A stretch of 64,000 nt of DNA from Hyalella azteca. Lineage: Eukaryota; Arthropoda; Malacostraca; Amphipoda; Hyalellidae. Both the position numbers and the translations under genes were made by a program. The stretch's first letter is position 1. Every line of letters starts with the position of its first letter. The stretch covers positions 1-64,000 of the forward strand of contig NW_025932839.1 in the NCBI RefSeq assembly GCF_000764305.2, in the 5' to 3' direction. Under the pieces are notes generated by a model. It ran no database searches. It was not told where the DNA came from and was given only the letters and a program-made list of their open reading frames with translations. Positions 48,838 through 59,465 of the stretch are shown piece by piece.

Positions 48838-48962
48838 TTGAGATGAAGGCTGGGGTGAGGGCGGAAATGGCCAGGTCGATAATGCCCTGAAGGTGCTTGG
48901 AGGGTTGGTGGCCCTCCTTGCGGAAAAACTCTGTGGCGTACTTCGCCATGCCTGAAATCGTA
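48838..48962 (-). pseudogene. Possible captured coding fragment
   Basis: 125 bases at about 58% GC in otherwise AT-rich DNA. On the minus strand one frame reads GMAKYATEFFRKEGHQPSKH and then LQGIIDLAISALTPAFIS, which looks protein-like (balanced charge, no low complexity). I do not recognise the family. Both borders are sharp: 31-bp satellite on the right reading side, and a 'tcgctcgccagacc' macrosatellite phrase on the other. It could be an exon caught during rearrangement, or chance. Confidence 0.3.
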
Positions 48963-49830
48963 CCTCGCTCGCCAGACCAATAATTATTTACAAGCACTCT
49001 GAATTGAACACATGCAGAGTCTATAAAAGTTATCGATTAAAGTGATTTTTTAATTATAATACTGACGAATTGCGTTAATAGTTCAGAACTGCGAAGTTTT
49101 CCATGCACTACCGGCATGCATCTTCGGCAAACATGGCATCCTTTCATTGTTTAATAGTTCCATAGGTCCATTATAATCTTATTAAAGTATTGTGCAGCTG
49201 TGACGCTATCGTGGATGCCTGGGTTGCCCGAAGGCAGCGTGTTTTGTTGGTGACGCGTTCGTGCTGCGAGTGTAACGCAGGTGAAGTCATGTGATACATG
49301 AAACTGGTAAACTGGTCCAATAATATACAAATGTCAACTGATGGAATTTTGTACCATAATAACAAATGCTCTAGGATTTTTTCTCTGTGAAATTTTTTTT
49401 CTCTAATAAAAATTTTTTTTTGCTCAAGGATTTTTTTCTCTAGGAAAAGATTTTTTCCTAGGATTTTTTTTAATGTAGGACAATTTTTTTTGTTCCAGTA
49501 AAATTTTTGTATGTGCTCTAAGAAAATTTTCTCCAGCCGAACCGTGTTAAGTGCGTTCAATTTTAATGAACATCTAGAAATACTCTATATTTTTATTTAG
49601 CACATTTCCCTCTCTAGAAACATATTAATAAACTCTGCTTGCCTCTGGCATTACCGCCTAAGATGCTGTTTTGGTCATAATCAATTTTTTAATTAATTAT
49701 AATTAGTTAAGCCTTTCAATATGATTTATTTCATCATTTTTACCGCCAGTCTCAAGTCAGTGGCTTTAATTTGTCAATTAAAAGACTATTTCAACTGCTG
49801 GTTTTTAATCCCAAAGCTGGCTTAAGGCCC
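48963..49830 (-). repeat. Repeat X (minus), with A/T-rich tandem part
   Basis: 48963-49375 is the inverted match of 54460-55195 without the MITE found there; 49376-49540 is a degenerate ~18-bp T-rich tandem repeat (CTCTAGGATTTTTT-like); 49540-49830 matches 57640-57930 inverted. A 129-codon frame through the tandem part is Lys-rich nonsense. Confidence 0.75.
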
Positions 49831-50868
49831 ATAATTCTGGTGACATGGACAAAGTTAGCATAAACTCTCCTCACCATGTGTCCTCAATGGCCAGTGGCCT
49901 CAAAATCTAGAACTATTAATAAACGTGCGCTTGTAACCTCCTGACATCATTTCTGACCTCACCGTCAGCTGGGTACCGCACGTCTGACGTCACCGTCAGC
50001 TGGGAACCGCACGTCTGACGTCACCGTCAGCTGGGTACCTCACGTCTGACGTCGACGATGAATGGCAATAAATGAATATAAATGAATGAGAGGTTTACAC
50101 TGTGAACAATTACAGCATCGAGAACATTTTTCAAATTTAGACTTTCCTTTATTAGTTTTGTTAAAGTTCTGGCCTCGTCGGTGTGATTAACATTGGGAAA
50201 CAATTCAGTAAAAGTTAAACCAAATTTATTTTTATAAATTCCAGGAATAAGGAAACGAGGTCACCATCGTAAAGTATAATTTACTCTAAATTATGTACAA
50301 AATAATTCAGAATAAACGAAGATTTGGGAGTCAAAATTTATTTTGTAATGAAACATCATTGTTTACAATATATGTCGACAATAAAAAATAATATATTTCA
50401 TGTTAGAGACGGAATGTGTTCAGAGTGGGACAATTCCTGTGCATCATCGACTCATGTCTACATTAGTCATGCCTGAAAAGCTCTATGTCATCAGTATCCA
50501 TGGACCGGTCAAGTCCAATTACACCACCTACACCCGAAAAGTAAATCACCATTTAACTATTTTTGGAGGCTGAAAAGCCACTAGAATACAGACGATAAAA
50601 TTAAAAGGTTGCGAAACTTGTATATGCAACTGTCACGGTCGAAGCTCAGCCAACTGCTTTTCATTGCCAGCAAATTGTTAATTCGTTGAAATCTGCGCGT
50701 ATGCGACAACCTCTTGAGAAGAATAGAGGAGTAAAGGCAGCTAAATGACCGTTCCATGTGTATGTTTGAATAGATCTTCCTACGGTAAACATTTTATAAT
50801 TTTATTCCTATAAGTGGAATTATCAAATTTAAGTTATGGTCGCGTTGTGAATTAAATGCATCCTCTTA
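49831..50868 (-). repeat. Macrosatellite unit, minus orientation, third of three
   Basis: Part of G/A, the 31-bp array (49962-50055), G (50056-50400) and F (50400-50868), then the LINE insertion. Confidence 0.8.
49962..50055 (-). repeat. 31-bp satellite, 3 copies
   Basis: Marks the G boundary of the third unit. Confidence 0.9.
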
Positions 50869-52590
50869 ATATAACATAACATAGTGATGTCGGCGCTGAA
50901 GAGTAGGCCTGATGTGGCCTGTCGCCGATTCTTACTTTTCGTGAATTGTTCACAGAAGATCTAAAATCGTGTCATTTGAAGTGATATTTTCATGACTGAT
51001 GATGGTTTGAATTAGCTACTTGACTTCCACCGAGTTCGATATGGTGCTAGGCATTTCAAGTCTGACCATATATTTCTCCATAGCTTTATCTAGTCTGTTC
51101 TTGAACGCGTTCATACTTGGAGCGTCAACGATGTAATCAGGGAGGCTGTTCCGCATGTCGGTGACTCGAAGCGAGAAGAAATGTTGTCGCGTGGAGAAGT
51201 TGCAGCGCAGTATTTTTAGTTTATAGCCGTGGCCCCTGGTGTTGGCTCTTGTTTCAAATTTTAGTAATCCTTCGGGGACCTTGGATAAACCATGAGTATA
51301 CTTGTATACTTCAATGAGGTCCCAACACAGAGATCGATAACTGAGGCTTGGAAGCTTCATAATCTTTAATCACTCTTCATAAGACTTGCCCTTCAAACCT
51401 GGAATTATCCTTGTTGCACGTCTTTGAACATTCTCTATTAAATTTTTGTTCTTTTCAAATCTCGGTGACCACACAACGTTTCCAAACTCGAGATTCGGGC
51501 GTACGACAGCAAAAAACAACTGCTTCATCGCCCCTGCATCTAGGAACTCGTAGGAGCGTCCAAGAAGTGCGATTAGTCCAAGAAGTTCGAAGGATTTATT
51601 AATGCGTAAAAAAATTCAACTCTTCGTCGACATAAACTCCAATATCTTTTTCCACTCTAGACTTTTCAATCGTTACTCTCTCGTTGCAACCATGTCTTCT
51701 CGCACTGTAATCTTGCTGTTAATTGTTCTTCCCGAGGTGAAGTACTCTACACTTCTCAGCATTAAACCGCAGCTGCCACGTATCAGCCCAGTTAACTAAA
51801 CTGTCAAGATCATCTTGCAATTGGGCTTTGTTTGACACATCCATCACTGTTTTATAAACTTTTGTGTTGTCGGCATACATGGAGGGCAAGCTGGACACAG
51901 CTTCTGGCAGATCATTTATAAAAGCAACGAACAAAATAGGCCCAGGAACGCTTCCTTGTAGCCCGCCACTGCGCACTGATGCCCAGTCAGGCACGGTTCC
52001 ATTAATGCTGACACGTTGTCGTCTACCTACTAGAAAGTCTCTGATGCATTGGAGTACGTTTCCCTCAATTCCCAATGACTTCACTTTACGCAACAGCCGG
52101 TCATGCGGAACGCTGTCAAATGCTCTGGCAATTTCGAGGTACAAATGTACAATGCATCCACTGGCTCCCTTGCGTCCAGCAGGCAAGTCCAATCGTTCAA
52201 TGTAGATGATAAGTTAGTGGTGCAGAATCTACCGGCAATGAAAATATGTTGATAATCTTATAGGAGATAGTGAACAGTCAAGTGATCTATTATCCTATCC
52301 CTCACAACCGATTCCATTACCTTACAAACAACACTTACTGACAGGGCGATAGTTACCGGGGCTGCTTTTGTCACCTTTTTTGAACAATGGTGTTACTTAA
52401 GCTTCTTTCCAGTCAGACGGCAAAGTTCCTTCGTTCAAGGTTTTTTGAAAGAATACTGTCAACGGGCCGGCCAGAACGGTTGCTAATTCTTTGAGCAATC
52501 TGGGATGGAAGCCGTCTGGTCCACATGGCTTGTTGGGATTTAGAGCTTCTAGGCGCATGAGAACCTCTTCTCCGCTATGTATATTTCGAG
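50869..52590 (-). mobile_element. CR1/L2-like LINE, 5'-truncated
   Basis: The longest LINE copy in the window. From right to left it holds part of the reverse transcriptase, the thumb and C-terminal region, and the 3' UTR, ending in an (ATAAC)-type tail at 50869-50890. Target site in module F is shared with the copy at 21369. Both the 5' part (endonuclease, ORF1) and the macrosatellite modules E to C that should follow are missing. Confidence 0.85.
51013..52590 (-). pseudogene. LINE reverse transcriptase (ORF2) pseudogene
   Basis: This would copy the element's RNA into DNA at the target site. Visible blocks, from the amino side: LNPNKPCGPDGFHPRLLKEL (about 52490-52550), then PVSVVCK-type sequence, then the long open stretch 52192-51719 with LEIARAFDSVPHDRLLRKVK, GLQGSVPGPILFVAFINDL and MYADNTKVYK, and RFNAEKCRVLHLGK. 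After frameshifts come VVRPNLEFGNVVWSPRFEK, VQRRATRIIPGL, and 51360-51016 with YRSLCWDLIEVYKYTHG to SMNAFKNRLDKAMEKY. The catalytic motif YADD is YADN here, which removes one metal-binding Asp, so it is dead even apart from the frameshifts and stops. Residue order fits CR1/L2-like LINEs. Confidence 0.88.
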
Positions 52591-54243
52591 GCGTATAAAT
52601 AACAGCATCTCAATATAACATTTTCGTACACACAGATATTACCTAAGTAAAAACAAGTGTATGACCACGAAATATCAATACAATTTACTCATCTTTACAC
52701 CGAATCGATGATCATCACAAAATTGACGAGTTTACCCTAATGAATCAAATTAGAAAACCAATAAGACAGAAAACTGACTTAAAGACCAACCCTTACGCGA
52801 GGCAGCTCAACATCTGCGCAATGTCAGTTTTCGTGCACCGGTGCCACTACATGTTATGTTCTATATCGTATTACCAATTTACCGTCAGCTAGGTACCTCA
52901 CGTCTGATGTCGACGATGAATGGAAATAAATGAATATAAATGAATGAGAAGCTTTCACTGTGAAGAATAATAGCCTCGGCAACATTGTTCAAATTTAGAC
53001 TTTCCGTTATTAGTTTTGTTAAGGTTCGGGCCACATCGGTGAGATAAATAACATGAGGGAACTTCTCTGTAAAGTGTAACAAAATTGTTTATAAATTCCA
53101 CGAATAAGAATACAGTAGACTATCGTAAAATCCAATTTGCTCTGAATTACGTATGAATAATTAAAATTTAACGAAGATTTGAGAGAAGGTTCGTTCCACA
53201 TCGGTGTGATTAACATTAGGGAACTGCTCAGTAAATTGACACCAATTTTTTCATAAATTCCATAAATAAAGAACACTGGCGACCATCGCAAAGTATTATT
53301 TACTCTGAATTATGTAAGAATTATTCAAAATAAACGAAGACATTAGAGCCATAATTAGTTTTCAAATGAAACATCAGTAGTTGAAATACATGCAAACAAT
53401 AAAAAAATAAATATTCAATGTTAGAGAAGAAATGTGTTCACAGTTAAAAGTGGGGAAATTTTCTATGCAACATCGATTCGTATCTACATCAGTCATACCT
53501 CAAATTGCGCAACGTTATCAGTATATATGGACATATGTTGGCTCACTTCATAAGTTAGAGATTAGTACTAAATCTTGATTGATATGTTAAAGCTGTGAAG
53601 CCAGTAAAACTGTAGAGTTTAAGGTTGATAGATCGCATTACTTGCGAGTTCTACTGTGTGGGTCGCAGCTCAGTCAACTGCTTTTCATTGCCAGCAAATT
53701 GTTATTTCGTTGCAATCTGCGCGTGTGCAGCAAACTCTAAAGAATAGAGGAGTAAAGGCAGGTAAATGAGAATTCCATGTGTAAGTTTGAAATGGTATTC
53801 CTCCAATAAAAATTTTGTAATTTCATTCCTATAAATGGAATTATCAAATAGAAGTCATTCGGCAACGCCAGGCTAACCTACTATATTATAATTTGTAATA
53901 AAGCAAATTCTCTTGCCACCGATCGAACTCGTATATAGTAAATAATGAGGCCGGAGAAAGGAGTTCTATGAGTTAGTATAAAGAATTTTTTTTTATTTAC
54001 ATTTTTGAAATTTTGTCCAACAACGGGGTTATCTAATTAAAGATATATAATCAATCCCAAGCAACGTCTGAACTCGTATGAAAATGCCTGCTAAACTATA
54101 CCAATATCAATCAAAATATAGTTATAATAAATTTGTTTTGCAAAATGGTAATAGTTTGGTATAGTAATATAATACCAAAATGTCAATCGAACTCGTTCGA
54201 AAATGCCTGCCGAACTATACCAAAATATTTGCGTGTGGCCATC
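52591..54243 (-). repeat. Macrosatellite fragments B-G-G'-F-E, minus orientation
   Basis: B (52591-52875), G joined directly (52878-53170; one 31-bp monomer), a second partial G (53185-53450), F (53450-53880) and E (53880-54243). The join B to G without A, and the doubled G, show unequal exchange inside the array. Confidence 0.75.
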
Positions 54244-54440
54244 ATGCGTGACATGAACAAGAACAGCAAGATTACAGTATGAGAAGACACGGTTGCAACG
54301 TCAGAGTGATGATGTTGAAGTCGACAATTGAAAAAGACTTAGGAGGTAATGTCGACAATGAGTTGAAAAATTCTAAGCATATTGAAGCTCAAGTTAATGA
54401 AGCCAATGAACGACTTGGACTGATTTCACAGAGTAAAAAT
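54244..54440 (+). pseudogene. LINE ORF2 fragment
   Basis: One frame (54279-54440) reads TIEKDLGGNVDNELKNSKHI then EAQVNEANERLGLIS. This is the conserved EKDLGV-VDNELKFSKHI block found after the palm domain of CR1/L2-like reverse transcriptases. Only about 55 codons remain. It is cut at both sides by macrosatellite E and repeat X. Confidence 0.72.
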
Positions 54441-55195
54441 CCTAGAGCATTTATTATTATGGTACAAAAATTCCATCAGTTGACATCTGTATATTATTGG
54501 ACCAGTTTACCAGTTTCATGTATCACATGACATCACCTGCGTTACACTCGCAGCACGAACGCGTCACCTACAAAACACGCTGCCTTCGGGCAACCCAGGC
54601 ATCCACGATAGCGTCACAGCTGCAAAATACTTTAAGAAGATTATAATGGAGTTATGGATCAATTAACACGTTGACTCCGAAGTAGTACATATGCGCACCA
54701 CGAATTGTATTTCTCCAGGACGTAGTGGTACATAATTCAGGTTGCCTAAAATTGGCCAAATCCGAGAACAAAAAAGGCCAAAAAGGCCGATAACTCAAAA
54801 TATACTAGTTTATTTGCAGGCTCCACTATAAAAATTCCATTTATTTTCTTTTTGCAGTATTTAAAATTTAATTTGGAAGTACCCCTATAATAAGTTTTAG
54901 CCGGTCAACGCAATTGAGAAAAACTAAATCACGGAATATGTCCGAAAAAAAATGACCGTTTGGCAACCCTGTGTAAAAAAAGTCAAAAAAATTAAATAAT
55001 AGTACAAGGTGAAGCAATCGTAGTCAACGTGTTAAACAATGAAAGGATGCCATGTTTCCCAAAATGCATGCCCGTAGTGCATGGAAAACTTCGCAGTCCT
55101 GAACTTCCAATGCAATTCGTCAGTATTATAAGTAAGAAATCACTTTAATCGATAACTTTTATAGACTCTGATGATTTTCGATTCAAAGTGCTTTT
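54441..55195 (+). repeat. Repeat X (plus), containing a MITE
   Basis: Inverted match of 48990-49385; shares a 30-base phrase ('ttgacatctgtatattattg') with macrosatellite module E, hinting at a common origin. Interrupted by the TTAA element at 54663-55035. Open frames across it (e.g. 54440-54530) are not conserved. Confidence 0.75.
54663..55035. mobile_element. TTAA-flanked MITE (piggyBac-type)
   Basis: TTAA at 54663-54666 and 55032-55035 flank a 365-bp body with TIRs CACGTTGACT and AGTCAACGTG. The related copy of repeat X has a single TTAA at 49151-49154 in place of the element, a clean empty site. TTAA duplication is the hallmark of piggyBac; the terminus is CAC rather than the common CCC. 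No transposase. Confidence 0.88.
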
Positions 55196-55858
55196 AAATA
55201 ATTGTTGGTACGATTTCATATAATCGACGGTGCAAAAACGTCGCAAAGATTTAATTTAATCTTATTTTCTATGGTAGCTCTGACTCGCTCTATATACATA
55301 TTTTTTTCATATCAATTCATGCACATAATACAAATTTCGTACACAACTCAATTTTCTTCTTGGGATTCCTATATATAAAGTTATTCGTGCTCTCGAATGT
55401 CGTGCCCTCGAATGTCGTGCCCTCGAATGTCGTGCCCTTGAATGTCGTGCTCTCGAATGTCGTGCCCTCGAATGTCGTGCCCTCGAATGTCGTGCCCTTG
55501 AATGTCGTGCTCTCGAATGTCGTGCCCTCATATGTGGTGCCCTTAAAGTCATTCGTGCCCTCGTGTCCTTATTTCACTGACATACACTTCTCAGATTGTA
55601 ATCATTCTCCCGATCATCACAGATCTGCCGCCATGTTTTACGGTTGGGAGGAGGCAGTCGGGATTAAATGACAGCTACACAAGTGCTTCTTGAAGCCATT
55701 ACGTTCCTCATAAACTAATACATTAACCCCATCACGCATACAAAAATTCAGAGTTCGTTTTTTCCGTTATCCAAACTTTTGCAATAGCGGTCATACCGAT
55801 CCTACTTATGTCTGGCACTTATTAATCAAGTGTTTTCACGTATTCAGGAACATTTGTA
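55196..55858 (+). repeat. Macrosatellite module C (plus), cut by a Tc1
   Basis: Full C with a large 15-bp array, running to 'cattcaggaacatttgTA', where the Tc1 begins; continuation is at 61603. Confidence 0.82.
55385..55565 (+). repeat. 15-bp minisatellite, about 12 copies
   Basis: Shows a higher-order pattern: a block of four or five monomers (with CCCTTG and CTCTCG variants) is repeated twice. Confidence 0.92.
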
Positions 55859-56028
55859 CAGTGGGGGAAATAAATATTCGTACACTTGAAAAATCGTATT
55901 TTAATGTATGTAAGTACACAAACTGAACAGGAGAAGTGATTTATATTATGTATAGAGGCGCATTGTATTCAAAAATAGCATCAATAGAAATTAAATCTCA
56001 ATGCAACAAAAATTAATGCAACATGTAC

Positions 56029-56449
56029 AGTCTTGAACTTTTATAAAATGATCATTTTATATCATTATTTACAAATAAATGGTATTTATATGTCATTATT
56101 TAGGTTAATTGCAAAGTGTTTGCACTCGTTTGAAAGCTACAAACAAGACGCGTTTAACAAAGCTACTATACCATGGATGTTCATGCAATAGTTTTTGCGT
56201 AATGCAGTTGTAAAGTTATGTAAAATGAATATTTTATATATATGTATTTATATATAAAAAGTCCCATTTATAGCCTATTATTCACGTCAAATTGAACATA
56301 AATAGGTCTAAAGACGTGTGCTGGTACCTTGAATGCAAATAATTGGCAATGGGAAAGCTTGGGCTACAATATCAAGACTTTTTGGGCATATTCTTCTGTT
56401 TTCAATGAATTTTACTTTATTTGGCTCCCCTGAACAATTTAAAAATCCA
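56029..56449. other. AT-rich sequence after the left TIR
   Basis: No transposase amino end is readable here although it would be expected. Probably replaced or too decayed. Confidence 0.35.
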
Positions 56450-56936
56450 CAAAAAACGCCATCTTAAAAAAATTATAACTCCAACAGTTTTCAAGCTAAC
56501 GGCAATGAGAGACATACCATTCGATTTGCAAAAACAATACCTAGCGACTCTAGAAGCCTTTTTTTTTAATATGTGCATGGTTTGACTTATATAGGAGAAG
56601 GGGGAGGAAGGTGGGGGTAAAAATGTGAAAAAATGGGAAGAACGCGAAAAAAACGATGAGGAAAATAAAAAATCGTGGCTATACAGTCGCTAGATATTGT
56701 TGTTACAAATCGAATGATATGTGTCTCGACATTTTAGCATGTGATTTGCAAAAGTTATAAACTTTTTTAGAGTACCCCTTATTTGCCGTTTTCTATTAAT
56801 TCCACATTTTCTTTCATTTTTTTAAATTTACATGAACAAAAAGGTCTTAGATTTCTGTTTTACATATGTGTACCAAGTTTCAAAACGATCCGTCTGTAAA
56901 CAAAAAAGTTTTGTTGGAGAGTAGCCGGTCCCCTTA
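56450..56936. mobile_element. TTAAGGGG-family fragment
   Basis: Shares the 'ttttcaagct.acggcaatgagagacata.cattcga' and 'gtttcaaaacgatccgtctgtaaac' interior blocks with copies at 1842 and 31721, and ends in GGTCCCCTTA. Left end missing. Confidence 0.65.
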
Positions 56937-56956
56937 GGTAAAATCTAAAGGCTTTA

Positions 56957-57144
56957 TCTATAAATGTAGCGGTAGCGCTGTAGCGTCAAAACCTCGTATC
57001 GCTACTTAAATATGTAGCGGGCGCTACCGCTACCACTACATTGCCTTAAATGTAGAGCCGCTACCGCTACCGCTACTGAAAATGTAGCGGCCGCTAGTAG
57101 CGGCCGCTACATGTAGCGCGCTACTGCCCACCTCTGTCTATAAA
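56957..57144. mobile_element. hAT-like foldback fragment with GTAGCGG repeats
   Basis: TCTATAAA occurs on both sides (56957-56964, 57137-57144), as expected of an 8-bp hAT duplication. The right end, reverse-complemented, is CAGAGGTGGGCAGTAGCG, a hAT-like terminus; the matching left terminus is lost. The body is a series of GTAGCGGTAGCG / CGCTACCGCTAC inverted blocks. Confidence 0.5.
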
Positions 57145-57400
57145 CCCAGGGCGAGGATCTTTTCTTGATTTAATTGGACGACTTCCTATTTCCATCAGCG
57201 GTAGATTTTGCTATGACAGAATCAATAGGACCATGAAATGTTAAACTAAATTTCCGTTTTTTATTAACGTAATCAAATCACTCGTACGCGTGATAAATAT
57301 ATAGTCTCTATAAAGAAGTGATAATGGCTAACTATTTCACAGACATTGATAATCTATGCCAGACAGTGAAGGGATTTTGTAGCGTAGTGGAAAAAATCAA
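57145..57400 (+). repeat. Macrosatellite module B end (plus)
   Basis: Nearly identical to 6430-6639: over ~210 bases I count one substitution, one 3-base gap and one single-base gap. Other copies differ far more. Confidence 0.8.
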
Positions 57401-58244
57401 TGAAACCGATTAATAGTGACAACTTGATACCACTGTACAATTATAGTCAATATAGATTATAGACTATATTATACAATATAGCCTACAATTATAAGCAAGC
57501 CTATTAGAATGGATACAAATTATCCTGAAGCATCTTCAGTGGACATGGAAAACGAAAAATACAAAAAACACAATCGGTTTAATTAAGCAGAATATTTTAT
57601 TAATTTAAACCAAATATGCATTTAAACACACCTACATAATCAGGTTTCTAATCAACATTAAAAACCAGCAGTTGAAAGTCTTTAAATTGACAAATTCAAG
57701 TCACCGACTTGAGGCTGGCGATAAAAATGATGAAATTAATTATATTGAAATGCTTAATTAATTATAATTTATCAAAACAATCAAGACCGAGATAACAACA
57801 TCCAGGGCGGTAATGTCAGAGGCAATTGTAACAAGCAGAGTTTATTAATATATTTCCAGAGAGGGAAATGTTCTTTATAAAAAATATAGAGAATTTCCAA
57901 ATGGTCAATAAAATGGATCGCACTTAACACGGTTCAGCAAGAGAAAATTTTCCTGGAGCACAAACAAAACTTTTACTAGAGCAAAAAAATTGTCCTACAG
58001 TGAAAAAATCCTAGGAAAAAATCTTTTCCCAGAGAAAAAAGAATCCCAGAGCAAAAAACTTTTTCCCTGAGCAAAAAAATTTCATAGAGAAAATCCTAGA
58101 GCAATTATTATTATGGTACAAAAATTGACATCTGTCAGTTGACATCTGTTGACAAAAATTGACATCTGTCAGTTGACATCTGTATATTGTTGGACCAGTT
58201 TACCAGTTTCACGTATCACATGACTTCACCTGCGTTACACCGTA
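57401..58244 (+). repeat. Repeat X relative with A-rich tandem part
   Basis: 57640-57930 is the inverted match of 49540-49830; 57940-58110 is the A-rich ~18-bp tandem repeat (GAGCAAAAAAATT-like); 58110-58244 is the 'ttgacatctgt' phrase, duplicated twice. 57401-57640 is unrecognised. Confidence 0.65.
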
Positions 58245-59100
58245 TTGCGTCCTCTGTGGCCTGTGGCCTCAAATTAAAGAACTATTAAACATGCGCTTGT
58301 AACCTCTTGACATCATCTCTGACGTCACCGTCAGCTGGGTACCTCACGTCCGACGACGACGATGAACGTTAATAAATGAATAAAAATGAATGAGAGGCTT
58401 GCATAGTGATGAGTAACAGCCTCGAGAATATTCTTCAAATTTAGACTTTCCGTTATTAGTTTTGTTAATGTTCGGGCCACATCGGTGTGATTAACATTTT
58501 GGAACAATTCAGTAAAGTGTAATAATTTTCATAAATTCATAAATAAGGAACCCTGGAGACCATCGTAAAATATAATTTACTCTGAATTATGTAAAAATTA
58601 TTTAAAATAAACGAAAACATAAGAGCCATAGTTAGATGTCGAATGAAACATCAATAGTTTAAATACATACTCACAATAAAAGTATACATATTTGATGTTA
58701 GAGACGATATGTATTCAAAGTTCAGAGTGGGAAAATTTTCTGCGCATTATCGACTCGTATCTACATTAGTCATACCTAAAACATCGCCTTGTTATCAGTA
58801 TCCATGTACCTATGTCGACTTGCACGTCCTTTCGGTGTAATAAAGAAAAGCGAATTATCGTCGATATTTTTGGTGGTCGCAAGGCTCATAGAGGAGAAGT
58901 TTGAAAGAGTGCATAATGCATGTGTGCTTCTGTACCGGAGGCAGCTCAGTCAACTGCTTTTCATTGCCAGCAAATTTTTAACTCGTTGAAATCTGCGCGT
59001 ATGCGACAACCTCTTGAGAATAAAAGGGGAGTGAAGGCAGGTGAATGAGAGTTTCATATGTAAGTTTTAATAGGTCTTCCTTCAATAAACATTTTATAAT
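58245..59100 (-). repeat. Macrosatellite modules G-F, minus orientation
   Basis: One 31-bp monomer (58325-58355), G and F, ending at an exact orientation flip at about 59100. Confidence 0.78.
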
Positions 59101-59295
59101 TTAAATTATAGAATGTTTATTGACGGAAGATCTATTCAATCTTCACATGAAACTCTCATATACCTGCCTTTACTCCTCTAATCTTCTCAAGAGGTTGTCG
59201 CATACGCGCAGATTTCAACGAGTTAACAATTTGCTGGCAATGAAAAGCAGTTGGCTGAGCTGCGACCGGCACAGTCGCACTCGCAAATGTTCAAG
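59101..59295 (+). repeat. Macrosatellite module F, plus, mirror of the previous
   Basis: Inverse of 58905-59100, so the two form a ~190-bp-arm palindrome with almost no spacer. Confidence 0.8.
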
Positions 59296-59465
59296 TGTGT
59301 GTTCAAGAATGTGTTCAAGAAAACGTACTGCACGTACTGCACGCAAATGTGTTCAAGAAAACGTACTGCACGCGTGTTGTTGTACATATTCGCAAATCGC
59401 ATACGTGTTAACAGAAACGAAATGTCCGCGTTAGATCGCGTATTGAAGATAGCCCTGTTCACGCA
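59296..59465. repeat. Short degenerate repeat before adapter
   Basis: GTTCAAGAA and CGTACTGCACG phrases repeat two or three times. Unrecognised otherwise. Confidence 0.45.

Noticed and set aside
49171..49560. 129-codon minus-strand ORF rich in Lys, Ile and Phe
   Set aside because: It reads through a degenerate T-rich tandem repeat and is not kept in the related copy at 57940-58110.
51864..52205. 113-codon plus-strand ORF
   Set aside because: Antisense shadow of the LINE reverse transcriptase on the minus strand.
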